From assembly GCF_018873765.1 (NCBI RefSeq), contig NC_057923.1, positions 6,522,413-6,586,412 of the forward strand: a stretch of DNA of 64,000 bases, in the 5' to 3' direction. A model generated the notes under the pieces. It did not search any database, had not been told where the DNA came from, and saw nothing but the letters and a program-made list of their open reading frames with translations. The translations under genes and the position numbers were made by a program. Positions 9,906-19,889 of the stretch are shown piece by piece (position 1 is the first letter of the stretch; each line of letters opens with the position of its first letter). This DNA is from Telopea speciosissima. Its lineage: Eukaryota > Streptophyta > Magnoliopsida > Proteales > Proteaceae.

Positions 9906-10989
9906 CAATTAAATTTGCAACAAATTTTTTGATTGATTACAGCATATGCAATCCCAGTCCTTAGGATACGCCATTGTAAGCTTATTTTGGTAAAACATGA
10001 ACAAAGAAACTAATCCCATCTCAAACCCATAAATCAGACAGCAATCTTATTTCTTACCCCAAAACAAAAAAAAAAACATTTATTTTGCCCCCTTTGTACT
10101 AGCTAATCTTTTATAGTATTTTAAACCTAATTAGAAAATTAGATGGGAGAGAGTTTCCTGCGCCGCTAGTGTGGGAATAAAATCTGCAAGCTAAACCAAT
10201 GGTTGTCTAGAAAAAATTATCATTCATATGAAACCCACAGATTCAAAGTAGGAGAAAAATTAACAAAAAACTTCTGTGAGGGAAATGGCACTCATTTATT
10301 CCCTTCTGGTGAGGAGGGGAAAAGCCCAACCTACTGAAAATAAAAATAATGTACACACTTCATTCATTCCTCTTATTTCCCTGGGATTAGTTGATTGAAG
10401 TAGGGATAGAAAAAGATCCTAAATTATGCCTATGATTTGAGTGACAATTTGAGTGAGGTGCGTAATGGTCAAAGTACGGCTCCAGCACTGATGAGAAACT
10501 GGACAAAAGGACGAACCAGATTCGTCCTTAGGGTTCCCCAGATTGGAAAGCGCTTAGGCCAATCTATTATTCCCAGATTCTTATCTCTGTCAAGTGAAGT
10601 CTGAAGTGTGAGGCTGTGAACTGTTATCTTCTCTTTTCCCCTGCTTTTCCTTACTTCATTCTCTAACCGTTTGATTCATGAGAGTCATGAGGGGTCTAAA
10701 ATCAAAAGGAAAAAAAGAGAAACCAAGTGCAATGTGTTGATAAATCGGAAGAGATGGAGAAGTACCTATCAAAAAAAAATAAAATGGAGAAGAAGTTCGG
10801 TATGCAGATCTGTTGACAGAGATGAAAATCTCACAACAATCGGCCAGTAAACTTCTGAAAAACATTACAGATTTCAGGAAAAAATGGGCCAGCAATCACA
10901 AATTTCAAACATTACACCATAAATCATACATCGACGCATGAAAAACATTACAGGAAAAAATCGGAAAGAAAAACGAAGAACAAAGACCT

Positions 10990-11365
10990 AATTACAGAGA
11001 GAGGGAGAGAGAGAGTCACCTTCGTTGTTGTCAACTTCAGTTGCAGAGAAGGTCGTGCTAGAGAGGACCACTGTAGCAGAAACCTTCAAATGTTAGGGAT
11101 GTTGCTCCAAATCCTGAGACACAAGGGAGAAAAATCGATAGAGCTCTAGTCAGATCTTCATCCCAACAAACGACCAAGAGAGAGAGAAACAGAGAGAGTG
11201 AGAGAGAGAGAGAGAACGAGACAGAGAGAGTGAGAGGTAGAGAGAGCAGAGAGAGGCAGCGAGAGAGAGGGATATAGAGCGAGAGAGAGAGAGAGAGGAG
11301 ATCGACCTGCAAGTTTCGCCTCCTCCTCCTAACTTCCTTCCCCAGATCTGTCTTTTGGGTTTTTT
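10990..11365 (-). other. GA/CT-rich, leader-like region inside the transposon
   Basis: Long irregular GAGA runs (CTCTCT on the minus strand) are followed downstream on that strand by GAAG|GTGACT, a plausible splice donor near 11026. This looks like the 5' UTR exon of a plant gene. It may be the first exon of the captured fragment whose last exon is at 9582-9905. No coding sequence is claimed. Confidence 0.35.
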
Positions 11366-11618
11366 TTTTTTTTTTTTTGTCTTCAAGGCTTGCTCACGGG
11401 TTTTTGCTCTTGAATCGCGCGATCGATCGTTCTTGTTCTTTGCAGTCCTGGAGACGGTCTGTAAATAACGTTCTTGACAGCCAAAATTTCTTCGATTCGT
11501 TCTTAAAAAACAAAAAACCGAACCATCAAATCAAACACAAATTCACGTTTTTTTGTTCTTAAACAATGGAAAAACAGTTCTGAACACACTGTTCAGACAT
11601 TTACCAAACGTAGCCTAA

Positions 11619-12716
11619 ATGTAATTTTTTCAAGAGTAAATATCATCCCCTCCTATAAGTATCCTAGGGGCATCCAACGGCTGGGAATCCCTGGAGAGGA
11701 GCCGGATCCCCTCTTCTTCAGGTTCAAAAAAGGCTAGTACTGTGCTCTCTTTAAATAGTTTAAACATCTGAACCCGCCAAAAACACAGCTTTTCTTCCAG
11801 AAGAAAACCAGAGGACTTAAACAGTCACCACTGAATTACAAATCTACCCTTGAGCGCCATTTACGAGGATTAATCTCTGGAAACACTCTGCAATGTCTAC
11901 GGAGGAAACAAAATTTCTCTGAAATATCTGACTGAAAAAAAAAAGCTCAGACGAATAGCAATGTTTACACCCTCAACCAACAGTTTTATTTACTATTATG
12001 CCATTACCTTCAGGTCTGTAAGCTCCGTGATAACAACAGTACTATGTGCTCAAGCTATTGAGCATCTAGAATGGTTCTCTAGGGTTAGGATTATTTTTAT
12101 TTTCTCTGTCTTCTCGTTATTGGAATGTCTAGGGTCTCAAAGTTGCTTCAGGAACTGCAAGCAGGTTTGTTTTTTAGCTACTTGTCCGTTCATGTTGTTT
12201 CTTTTGTTATGTGTTTTTTTAATGGTAAATTCAAACTTAGATTCCATTTCCCTTTTTAAGATTTTCTTAATCCTCTGGATGCGTGATTTCCATTTGTTTC
12301 AGATTCCGTTCTTCTGCTGCTTCCTATGACAAATGTGCGTAGTTTTTATAGATTTTGAGTTTGTATTTCTGCTTTTTCTTCTAGCAGGAAAAAAAAATGT
12401 GTTCTTTCTTTTATGATTGCTGTGATCAGAAATTGGGTGAACCTCTGCTTCTCCTCTCTTTAGGTATGGTTCGTTTGTGATTATATATTTGCTTGCATTG
12501 TCGGTGAATGCATTTTTTTTCTTTTATATAAATAATACTTATCAAAGTTTCTGATTATGATATCTTTGAAGCTATACTGTTACGGTTATGGATTTTGGTG
12601 GAAAATGAAGATCTTTAATGGAGACTCCACTTTTAGTTTGTAATTGAAATCGTTTCCTCACTGGAGTACTGGACTGGAAAATCAGATTTGTAAGTTATAG
12701 AACTGTATTTTCGAGA
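11619..12716 (+). other. 5' flank and probable leader of the STICHEL-like gene
   Basis: This is the space between the transposon and the ATG at 12717. It is T-rich, with a TTTAAATA word near 11752 that could serve as a TATA box. No upstream coding exon is recognised. CAG/GT pairs suggest an intron in the 5' UTR, but I cannot fix the borders. Confidence 0.35.
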
Positions 12717-13796
12717 ATGTCCGATGGACCGCGTCATTCTGCTGATATTCCTCTCTCTAAAGCTCTTGTTGCACTTAGAAGAGTTCGATCACTGAGGGAC
12801 CCATCAACAAACTCCATGAGCAAATTCACTGCTTTTGTTGACAATTTGAGCTGGGAAGCCAATTCTTGCCATGGTATGCTGAACAGTTGCCATGAAGGTG
12901 GCCTGAAGAATCACAGTTTTCATGACTCTCAGAACTTCAGTTTAGATGGAAGGAAAGTTGAGTTTGACGGTGACCCTGAATTGGGTTTTAGTTCAAGAAG
13001 ATCTAGTTGCAAGTCAGTTTTATCAAAGAACACACATAATATAGGAATTAGAAGCTCAGACATCCGAGAATATTCTAAATCAAAATGTGATGTGATCCAT
13101 GGGAACAAATCATCCAGTGAAATCCATTTCGGTAATCATAGGGACAAAGCATTACAGTTGGCATGTGTGCCTACTTCCAGTGACCATATGGAGCATGTTG
13201 ATTCATATGGCGAACCAGCTTTAGGATCTGGACGCTTAGAAAGAGTTGATCCTACTGTAAAAAGGAAATCTGGATATGGTGCAAGAACAAAATCATCTCT
13301 GGTAGAAGCCAATGTTGTGGGGAGTAATGTAAGTAGTCCAAATCCATCCGTAAGCGATGTCCGGCTGGAAGGTTCGAGCCATAGCACATCACTTTTTGCA
13401 AATGAGGAGGTGGATCGCTATCATCATGGATGTGGAATTAGCCGCTGCTGGTCAAGAACCCCAAGGTTGAGAGAGTCAAACCTTCCTTCTGATTTCGAGG
13501 ATTATCCCCTGTTATCGAGGGAATGCGGGGAGATGGATAGATCTGGACAGGGACAGAGCTGCACATATAGTAAGAGAAAAATTACTCATTATTCAGGCAG
13601 TCCTAGCAACTTCTGTCAGAAATTCAGGCCAAGATCTTTCAATGATTTGGTTGGACAGCACGTAGTAGCACGGTCTCTCCTGAATGCTATTTTAAAGGGA
13701 AGAATAACATCATTTTATCTCTTCCATGGACCCCGTGGTACAGGTAAGACTTCAACCTCTAAGATCTTTGCAGCAGCTCTGAATTGTCTTTCCTGA
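12717..13796 (+). CDS. STICHEL-like AAA ATPase, N-terminal exon with P-loop
   Basis: The first 359 codons of a STICHEL-family protein, plant relatives of bacterial DNA polymerase III gamma/tau; Arabidopsis STICHEL controls trichome branching. The start is the ATG at 12717. ALVALRRVRSLRDPSTNS at residues 18-35 is typical of the STICHEL-like 2 subgroup. After a Ser-rich variable region comes the family block FRPRSFNDLVGQHVV, then Walker A GPRGTGKT at residues 338-345 and AAALNCLS. The reading frame then stops artificially at 13794, where poly-A text begins; the family normally continues through Walker B and the sensor region. The exon itself looks intact, and the break is most simply an assembly error. 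The 3' part is at 16175-18398. Confidence 0.85.
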   Translation: MSDGPRHSADIPLSKALVALRRVRSLRDPSTNSMSKFTAFVDNLSWEANSCHGMLNSCHEGGLKNHSFHDSQNFSLDGRKVEFDGDPELGFSSRRSSCKSVLSKNTHNIGIRSSDIREYSKSKCDVIHGNKSSSEIHFGNHRDKALQLACVPTSSDHMEHVDSYGEPALGSGRLERVDPTVKRKSGYGARTKSSLVEANVVGSNVSSPNPSVSDVRLEGSSHSTSLFANEEVDRYHHGCGISRCWSRTPRLRESNLPSDFEDYPLLSRECGEMDRSGQGQSCTYSKRKITHYSGSPSNFCQKFRPRSFNDLVGQHVVARSLLNAILKGRITSFYLFHGPRGTGKTSTSKIFAAALNCLS

Positions 13797-13801
13797 AAAA
13801 A

Positions 13802-13873
<72 letters not shown>

Positions 13874-13918
13874 AAAAAAAAAAAAACCACCCCACAAAAA
13901 AAAAAAAAAAAAAAAACA

Positions 13919-13953
<35 letters not shown>

Positions 13954-14024
13954 AAGGACCACCCCCCACAAAAAAAAAACCCCAAAGAAAAAGACCCAGG
14001 AGAGACCCCCAAACCAAAAAAACC

Positions 14025-14092
<68 letters not shown>

Positions 14093-14529
14093 AGAGGGGG
14101 GGGGGCCCCACAAAGGGGCCCGAGGGGGGGGGAGGGAGGAGGGAGAAAAAAAAAAAAAAAAAAAACACCCAAAAAAAAAAAAAAAGAAAAAAAAAAAGGG
14201 GGCGGGGAGGGGGGGGGCCCCCCCCCCCCCCCGAGAAGAAAAGGAGAAGCACCCCCCCCCCCCAAAAAAAAAAAAAAAAAAAAGGAGGGGAAGGAGGGGA
14301 GAACCCCAAAACACAAAAGGAGGGGAGAAAAAAAAAAGGAAGAAGAAAAAGCAGGGGACCCCCAAACACACCCCACCCCCACCCAATGGAGGAGCACAGG
14401 CCATGTTGGATCATGATCGAAATTTTATTATCCCCCCCCCCCCTTTCTGAAGGAGGAGAAAAAAGGTAAAAAACCAAAATCCCCAAAAAAACAACCCCCA
14501 AAAAAAAAATTTTACCTCCCCCCCCAACC

Positions 14530-14618
<89 letters not shown>

Positions 14619-14628
14619 CCCCCCCCCC

Positions 14629-14727
<99 letters not shown>

Positions 14728-14814
14728 ACCCCCCCCCCCAAAAATAAAGGAAGTGGGTATTGTAACTATGTTGAAAAAATATGTGTTGAAGAAGATCTGG
14801 ATTTTGACCCCCCC

Positions 14815-14868
<54 letters not shown>

Positions 14869-14869
14869 T

Positions 14870-14963
<94 letters not shown>
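13797..14963 (+). other. Homopolymer block interrupting the STICHEL-like ATPase domain (probable artefact)
   Basis: There are about 1.2 kb of nearly pure runs: A with scattered C/G to about 14090, mixed G/C/A blocks to 14360, then C tracts at 14530-14740 and 14816-14963. Inside lie islands of ordinary DNA. Positions 14761-14808 read in frame as YVEKICVEEDLDFD, a motif belonging to the ATPase domain of this family, and 14390-14430 is also normal sequence. Real exon text embedded in homopolymers suggests low-quality consensus, not biology. The long Phe, Gly, Pro or Lys ORFs here are meaningless. Confidence 0.8.
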
Positions 14964-14965
<2 letters not shown>

Positions 14966-16174
14966 GTTCCTGAACAGCACTAGATCTCCATTGCCATAAA
15001 CTTACCCTCTGAATGCAAGTTGCAGCACAGATAGGGTTGTCCCCCCCCATCACATCTTCTAGCCCCTATCAGCCCTCCTTCCAAAATTTAAATCCATAAA
15101 TACTCATTTCTATTTTAAATTTTAAACCAAAAATGAAACCTAAATCTCGGCTCAAATTTATTACCGAAATATACTAGTAGGACACCAAAATAGAAACTGA
15201 ACTCAGAATTAGTAACTTAGTGAATAAAAACTAAACCAGCCAGCACAACCTCTCCAGTTTTGATTTGTAAAAAAAAATTGTAAAGAGATTTTTACCCCCC
15301 AAAATTATTTTATCCCCCATCTTTACACATATTTTTAAAAATGTTAGTGAATCAGCAAAACTAAACCAGCCAGCAGCGTTGGGTTGAACCTCTCCAGGTT
15401 TGCTCCCCCCCTCCCCCCTCCCCCCCAAAAAAAAAAAAAAAAAAAAAAAAAACAGCATAGCTAGCATAGTGCTTGCCATAGAATCTGTTTACATCACATC
15501 TTCAAAAAGTAGAAGAACTCCTCTCCATTCAAGCCCCATGGGGCCCACACTCTTAATCCAATCTACTACATGTGCAGGCCATATAATGGACAGAATATGG
15601 GCCTTTATGTGAACCAAATTATTGATCCAATATGGACTGGTTTTTGCTAAACCGTGGGGGCTAGTTTTGCTGGTTCTTTCTCCTCCTATGCTGGTCTGTT
15701 AATGCATCATGTGGGTTCATAGGAAATTAGGAATAACTGTGTTAAGTAATATAAGCATTATATTAGGACCACCTCTATTGTAATAGCAAATTTAACATTG
15801 TCCAATGTTTTTTTTTTCAATCTCTTGTTAGTGTTATAAACTTGGAGTTGAAAGTTTTAGTTAGTTTTGGCAGAAAGGCTGACACGGATTGGTTGAATTC
15901 ATCTCAAGTAATTGGGTTGAATCATGAATTTAATTCATCTTATACCAAAAGACGAAAGTAGTTCTTCACCGTAGGACACAAAGTGGGTTTCATAAGTCAT
16001 AACATCTATGGCAATGACACAGTTCATTGCGTTTGCTATTTCTAACAGAATTTTTTGATCATTTGCAGAACATGAATTATATTCTATAAGATTTTTATTA
16101 GAGTTTGCTCTAGCTTTCACAGCTTGCATTTGTGTACGCATTGTCGTACTAATAGCTACTATCCTTTGTCATAG
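14964..16174 (+). other. Presumed intronic part of the STICHEL-like gene
   Basis: The ATPase-domain remainder expected between Walker A and the C-terminal region is not found here. What is visible is AT-rich DNA, two short direct repeats (AAACTAAACCAGCCAGCA near 15230 and 15358) and another C-run/A-run at 15400-15450. Exons coding the expected domain have probably been lost in the corrupted block. Confidence 0.4.
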
Positions 16175-18398
16175 CTGAAGCAAACTTACAAAAGTTGAGG
16201 CATGCCTTAAAAGTACTTTCTGAAACCGAGAAACAGTTGAGGTCATCAAAGAATCAGACAACCTGGCTAACAGTTGCACTCCTACAGTTAAGTTCTGTAG
16301 AATCATCATCTTTGGATGCAAATGATTCAAGAGTGTGCCTGAGAACTGTATCTGAGAGAGGTGCGAATGACCAGTTTTTTTTTTAAAGATACTAATGCTT
16401 TTGAGGTAAAGGCCTTAAACATTAAAATTTTATCCCTTCCATGTCTAGATGAAGGCTTCGGCCGCATATCTTCTACTAGAGAGATTTTGAAACATCCTGT
16501 GTCTTATTTGTGTGATGAAAACAAGTCCCATAATTCAGAGATGCATGGAGATTGTAAAGAGAAACTAGAAAATATATGGAGCAGAGTCATGGAAAGCTGC
16601 CACTCAAATACACTCAAGAGCTTTTTACAGAAAGAAGGGAGGTTGGCTTCTGTTTGTATCAACCAAGGTAAAATACTAGAAAATGTCTTCTTTCTAGTGC
16701 ATGCTTAGTGGTCACATTTGTGTTGGTATGGAATTTGGATGCAGAAGACAGATATCCAGTTCCAGGTTACTCACAATAGCTCTTATCAATGCGGGCTATA
16801 GAAGTATCCTTTAGAGAAATGAAAAAGTGAAAACAAACAAAAAACTTGAAAAGTTTTTAAATGGCTACTCCACTTTTATTGAGCAATGCAACCCTCACAA
16901 CACATGTTACCTTGTATTGATTTACTTATTATAGGACCTATGTTTATTGTCATATGTTTTGTGTGTTAGTATGATTATTTAATTTAAGTGTATTCTTCTG
17001 GATTGGATGAGTAGCTGCCTTGTTGAATTTTCTTTTTATTGGTGAGTGGAAGAAAAAAAAAAATGGGGGCTGGTGGTGGAGGTGAAGCCATAAAAAAAAT
17101 ATGGTTTGGACACATAATCTGAGACAAATGTATATGTGATAGAATTGGATGGTTTAAGATGGTTGATCTTTGTTATGTTGCAGTTATGCATATTTGAGGT
17201 TGTAGTGTTCCTGATGTCCACACAATCATGATTGAGTGCTTGTCCTAACTTCAGGTCTGGCAATAGCTGAAGTGGAATTCTATCATCGTGATCATGTGTT
17301 CAGGGCAGAAAAATCATGGAAACTGATTGCTGGTTTGCTTCAACATGTGCTGGGTTGTAATGTAGAGATTAGAATCAATCTTGTTCCATGTACTGCAACA
17401 AAGACTGCCAAAGTGAAGAAGCAATCCTTCTGTTTGTTGAGTTGCTCCCGTGGAATGGAAGACAATTCATCCTCAATCTCAGAAGATGGAGATGACCAAT
17501 TCAATGACTCTAATTTCATCTCTGGAAGAGTAAGAAAACGGGAAAAGTCAATTGACATTTGCTCTGATTCTCAGTCCCAGAACTCAATTATCTGCTCTCA
17601 TAGTAAAGAAGCAGCAAATACCTCCAGAAATAATGAAGTAATTTCTCAGAGCACTGGGATCTTCTCACTGCACAGATCAGAGCAACATGATACACAAAAG
17701 GTGTCCCATTTAGGAGTTGGCTTGAATGAAGAAGAGGGAAACAACCATGAGAGTCAGGTTTTTGCTATTGAAGAACCTGAGAATCAGCCAAGCTACTTCT
17801 CAAAGACTCTGAGGCTTCATCAAACATTATGTTCATCCAGTTCTTTGCATACTATTTGTTTGGAGATCCAGCAAGACAACAAACTCGAATTGGCTATTCC
17901 TCGGAAGACATATTTTTGTTTAACTGATCCTTATATTCTCTGCTCCAGTTCCAACACCCACTGTTACAGCTCTGGGGATGAGGATGGGTAAGTATTACTT
18001 ATATCCTTCGAGTTCTCTCTTATGCACTTTCATTAAGCAAAATACATTAATTGCTCATGTACAGTAGTTATTTGGGAGGTAGACTTATTAGGCTATCATA
18101 ATGTTGATCTGCAACATTTTCATGGTTTGTTTTATTTATTTTATCAGCCAAAGGAAGGAATCAAGGGTGAGCTCAAGGATACATTGTTGGAGAGCCCCAA
18201 AGTTTCCCTTTAAAAAGGTAATGGTATTCACTTACATTGTGGAACCCTGTGCATTTAGTAATTGGAAGAGCTGTTACATACCCAGAAGTCAAGTCTCTGG
18301 AAAATATGGTGTTGCAGGCTTGGAAGCTGAGGCAGCAGCAGCAGCAGCAGAGTTCTAAGTTAATGGGTTGCATCCTTTCATGTGTGAGTGCACGGTAG
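16175..18398 (+). CDS. STICHEL-like AAA ATPase, C-terminal exons
   Basis: Five exons with consistent phases: 16175-16360, 16449-16667, 17255-17987, 18148-18217 and 18318-18398 (TAG at 18396). The first codes LQKLRHALKVLSETEKQLR and WLTVALLQL, the conserved post-ATPase region of STICHEL proteins. The third begins LAIAEVEFYHRDHVFRAEKS, matching the family's C-terminal domain. The end codes WRAPKFPFKKAWKLR, a run of six Gln (a CAG repeat) and a short tail. A ten-T run at 16375-16384 falls inside the 88-nt intron 16361-16448, so no frameshift is needed. Together with 12717-13796 this is one gene lacking its middle. The product is probably a cytosolic or nuclear clamp-loader-like ATPase; its substrate is unknown. 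Confidence 0.85.
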
Positions 18399-18559
18399 TC
18401 TCAGTGCAAATGTTGGCTCCATCCAGATGTTCTGTGTTTGCTCCCTCAAGACATTAAAGTCATGCCATTGAAAGGTCATTGCTTATTCAGCTGAAATCAA
18501 CGAGAAGGTTGTAAATTGTAAGTGCAGGAGGGCAGGGTGGTCATTTTTAGCTTATATGT

Positions 18560-19145
18560 ATCAATATCGAGGTCCGATACTGATACCTAAAACCATGTTT
18601 TGAAGACATAAAAGTATAGCCGTCTGCCTTGGTTTTATCTGGTACTAGTCCGCTACTGCTAGGCTCTAGAATGCCAGGCAAAGCAACTGGGTAGTGGCAT
18701 TGGCCTAATATTTTATAGGGAGAATGTTCTCTGTGCCGCAACGAAAGATGGTGGTGAGGAGATGATGAAGGCCGAGGAGATAGAGGAGAGGGTGAGGGAG
18801 ATGATGAGGGATGAGCGGCTGAGGGTGCAGGCGGCGCAGATTAAAGATGAGGCAAGGAAAGCTGCTGGGTTGGGTGGAGATTCTCACATAGGATTGACGG
18901 GCTTGTTGGAAAGGTTGCAGCGGAGAGGGACCAAAGTATCAGTCTCCCACCAAGAAGGAGACAGAAGGGGATAAATTTTTTCTGTACTGCACGGTATTGG
19001 TCACTTCAAAATCGATATGATACCGATATGTATCGGCATGATCGGTCCTGATTTTCTTAGAAAATGATTATTTTACATTTGATACGATATCGACCAAGTA
19101 TTGATATCGGTCACCTTCAAAACCGTGGAGTATCAGCATGGGTTT
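18560..19145. repeat. TATCG-rich repeat cluster with one foldback-family end
   Basis: Both margins (18560-18600 and 19000-19140) are full of TATCGG/CGATAT words, as at 38340-38480, 47040-47165 and 50851-51225. GGGAGAATGTTCTCTGTGCC at 18719-18738 equals the left end of the foldback at 5749. The short open frame at 18762-18974 is charged and helix-like (EEIEERVREMM), but I do not recognise it; it may be a fragment of a captured gene. Confidence 0.4.
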
Positions 19146-19371
19146 GAGAGGGTAAGGAATGACGATAATGGGTCTCCGTCGCCACCTAATTTCATTTATT
19201 TCCGGATAACTTGGCATGTTTTCTAAAAAATGAGACACACTTCTTGAGTGTGGAATTTACTTATTAATTTTTTCCTTTCGCCAGTCATTTCTTTATGAGT
19301 GTGGGTATTCTAGGTATTCGAAAATAGATTACAATACTTTTCTAACTTACCTTTTGACAACATTATAATAT

Positions 19372-19413
19372 ATCCCACATCGGATAAGTAAATAATACTT
19401 CAATACTTTATAT
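19372..19413 (+). promoter_or_regulatory. Plant U6 promoter: USE and TATA, copy 3
   Basis: ATCCCACATCG at 19372-19382 and TTTATAT at 19407-19413 are separated by 24 bp. The TATA is 23 bp before the U6 start. Both elements and both spacings fit a functional plant Pol III U6 promoter. Confidence 0.9.
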
Positions 19414-19436
19414 TTGTAAGAGCTCTTAGAGTAATT

Positions 19437-19456
19437 GTCTCTTCGGAGACATCCGA

Positions 19457-19488
<32 letters not shown>

Positions 19489-19537
19489 GGCCCCTGCGCA
19501 AGGATGACACGCACAAATCGAGAAATGGTCCAAATTT
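19437..19537 (+). ncRNA. U6: U6 spliceosomal snRNA, copy 3
   Basis: Same sequence as the two copies near 6.5 kb, on the opposite strand. It begins GTCTCTTCGGAGACATCC, contains ACAGAGA, and ends TGGTCCAAA before a nine-T terminator at 19535-19543. The flanks differ from those of the tandem pair apart from the promoter. A complete USE and TATA precede it, so it is a good candidate for an active gene. Confidence 0.95.
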
Positions 19538-19746
19538 TTTTTTGAAGATTCAACCCAATCTCCTACTCAAAATCTCTCTAAACATTCAAATTCTCTTAAA
19601 GGTAAGAAGGATAGTAATAAAATGGACCAGCGATAAGGAACTTTGATTTTAGATCGATATACTTTTGAGTTTGAACCATGATGAAATCATATATTGAAAA
19701 TCTTTCTAAAAGGAAAAATCTCTCTAAACGTTCAGATTCTCCTAAA

Positions 19747-19805
19747 GGTAAAACAACAACAAACTTAGCCTTATCCCAACTTAATGGGGTTGGCTACATG
19801 GATCT
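19747..19805 (-). repeat. LINE 3' tail fragment
   Basis: The minus strand reads ATCCATGTAGCCAACCCCAT...GTTGGGATAAGGCT followed by TTGTTGTTG. This is the conserved 3' end of a plant LINE family; the same tail is seen on the plus strand at 51280-51340. Confidence 0.6.
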
Positions 19806-19889
19806 AAACAAAACAGAGTATGGAAAAAATAGTTTTAATAAAAAAGGAAAAGATGGGAAAAGGAGAGACGGGGAAAGAGATGAGAAATG

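Larger units (their letters stand above)
8150..11615. mobile_element. PIF/Harbinger-type DNA transposon, 3466 bp, intact ends
   Basis: The left end at 8150 and the right end at 11615 are perfect 26-bp terminal inverted repeats beginning GGCTACGTTTGGTAAATGTC. TAA stands on both outer sides (8147-8149 and 11616-11618), the 3-bp duplication typical of PIF/Harbinger. Subterminal GTTCT and GTTTGGTA words are repeated near the ends. I find neither the DDE transposase nor the Myb-like ORF of an autonomous element, so it is non-autonomous. The interior has a tRNA-like foldback, an unrecognised last-exon-like ORF and a long GA/CT-rich leader-like stretch, suggesting captured sequence. It ends about 1.1 kb before the STICHEL-like start codon. 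Confidence 0.85.

Noticed and set aside
11058-11386. Ser/Leu-rich open frames on the minus strand
   Set aside because: They are translations of CT-repeat DNA; the region looks like an untranslated leader.
13715-14983. Several long open frames giving poly-Phe, poly-Gly, poly-Lys and poly-Pro proteins
   Set aside because: They arise only from homopolymer runs in a probable assembly artefact and overlap in all frames.
16361-16708. Apparent frameshift at a ten-T run in the STICHEL-like gene
   Set aside because: The run lies inside an 88-nt intron (16361-16448); joining 16360 to 16449 preserves phase, so no frameshift is needed.
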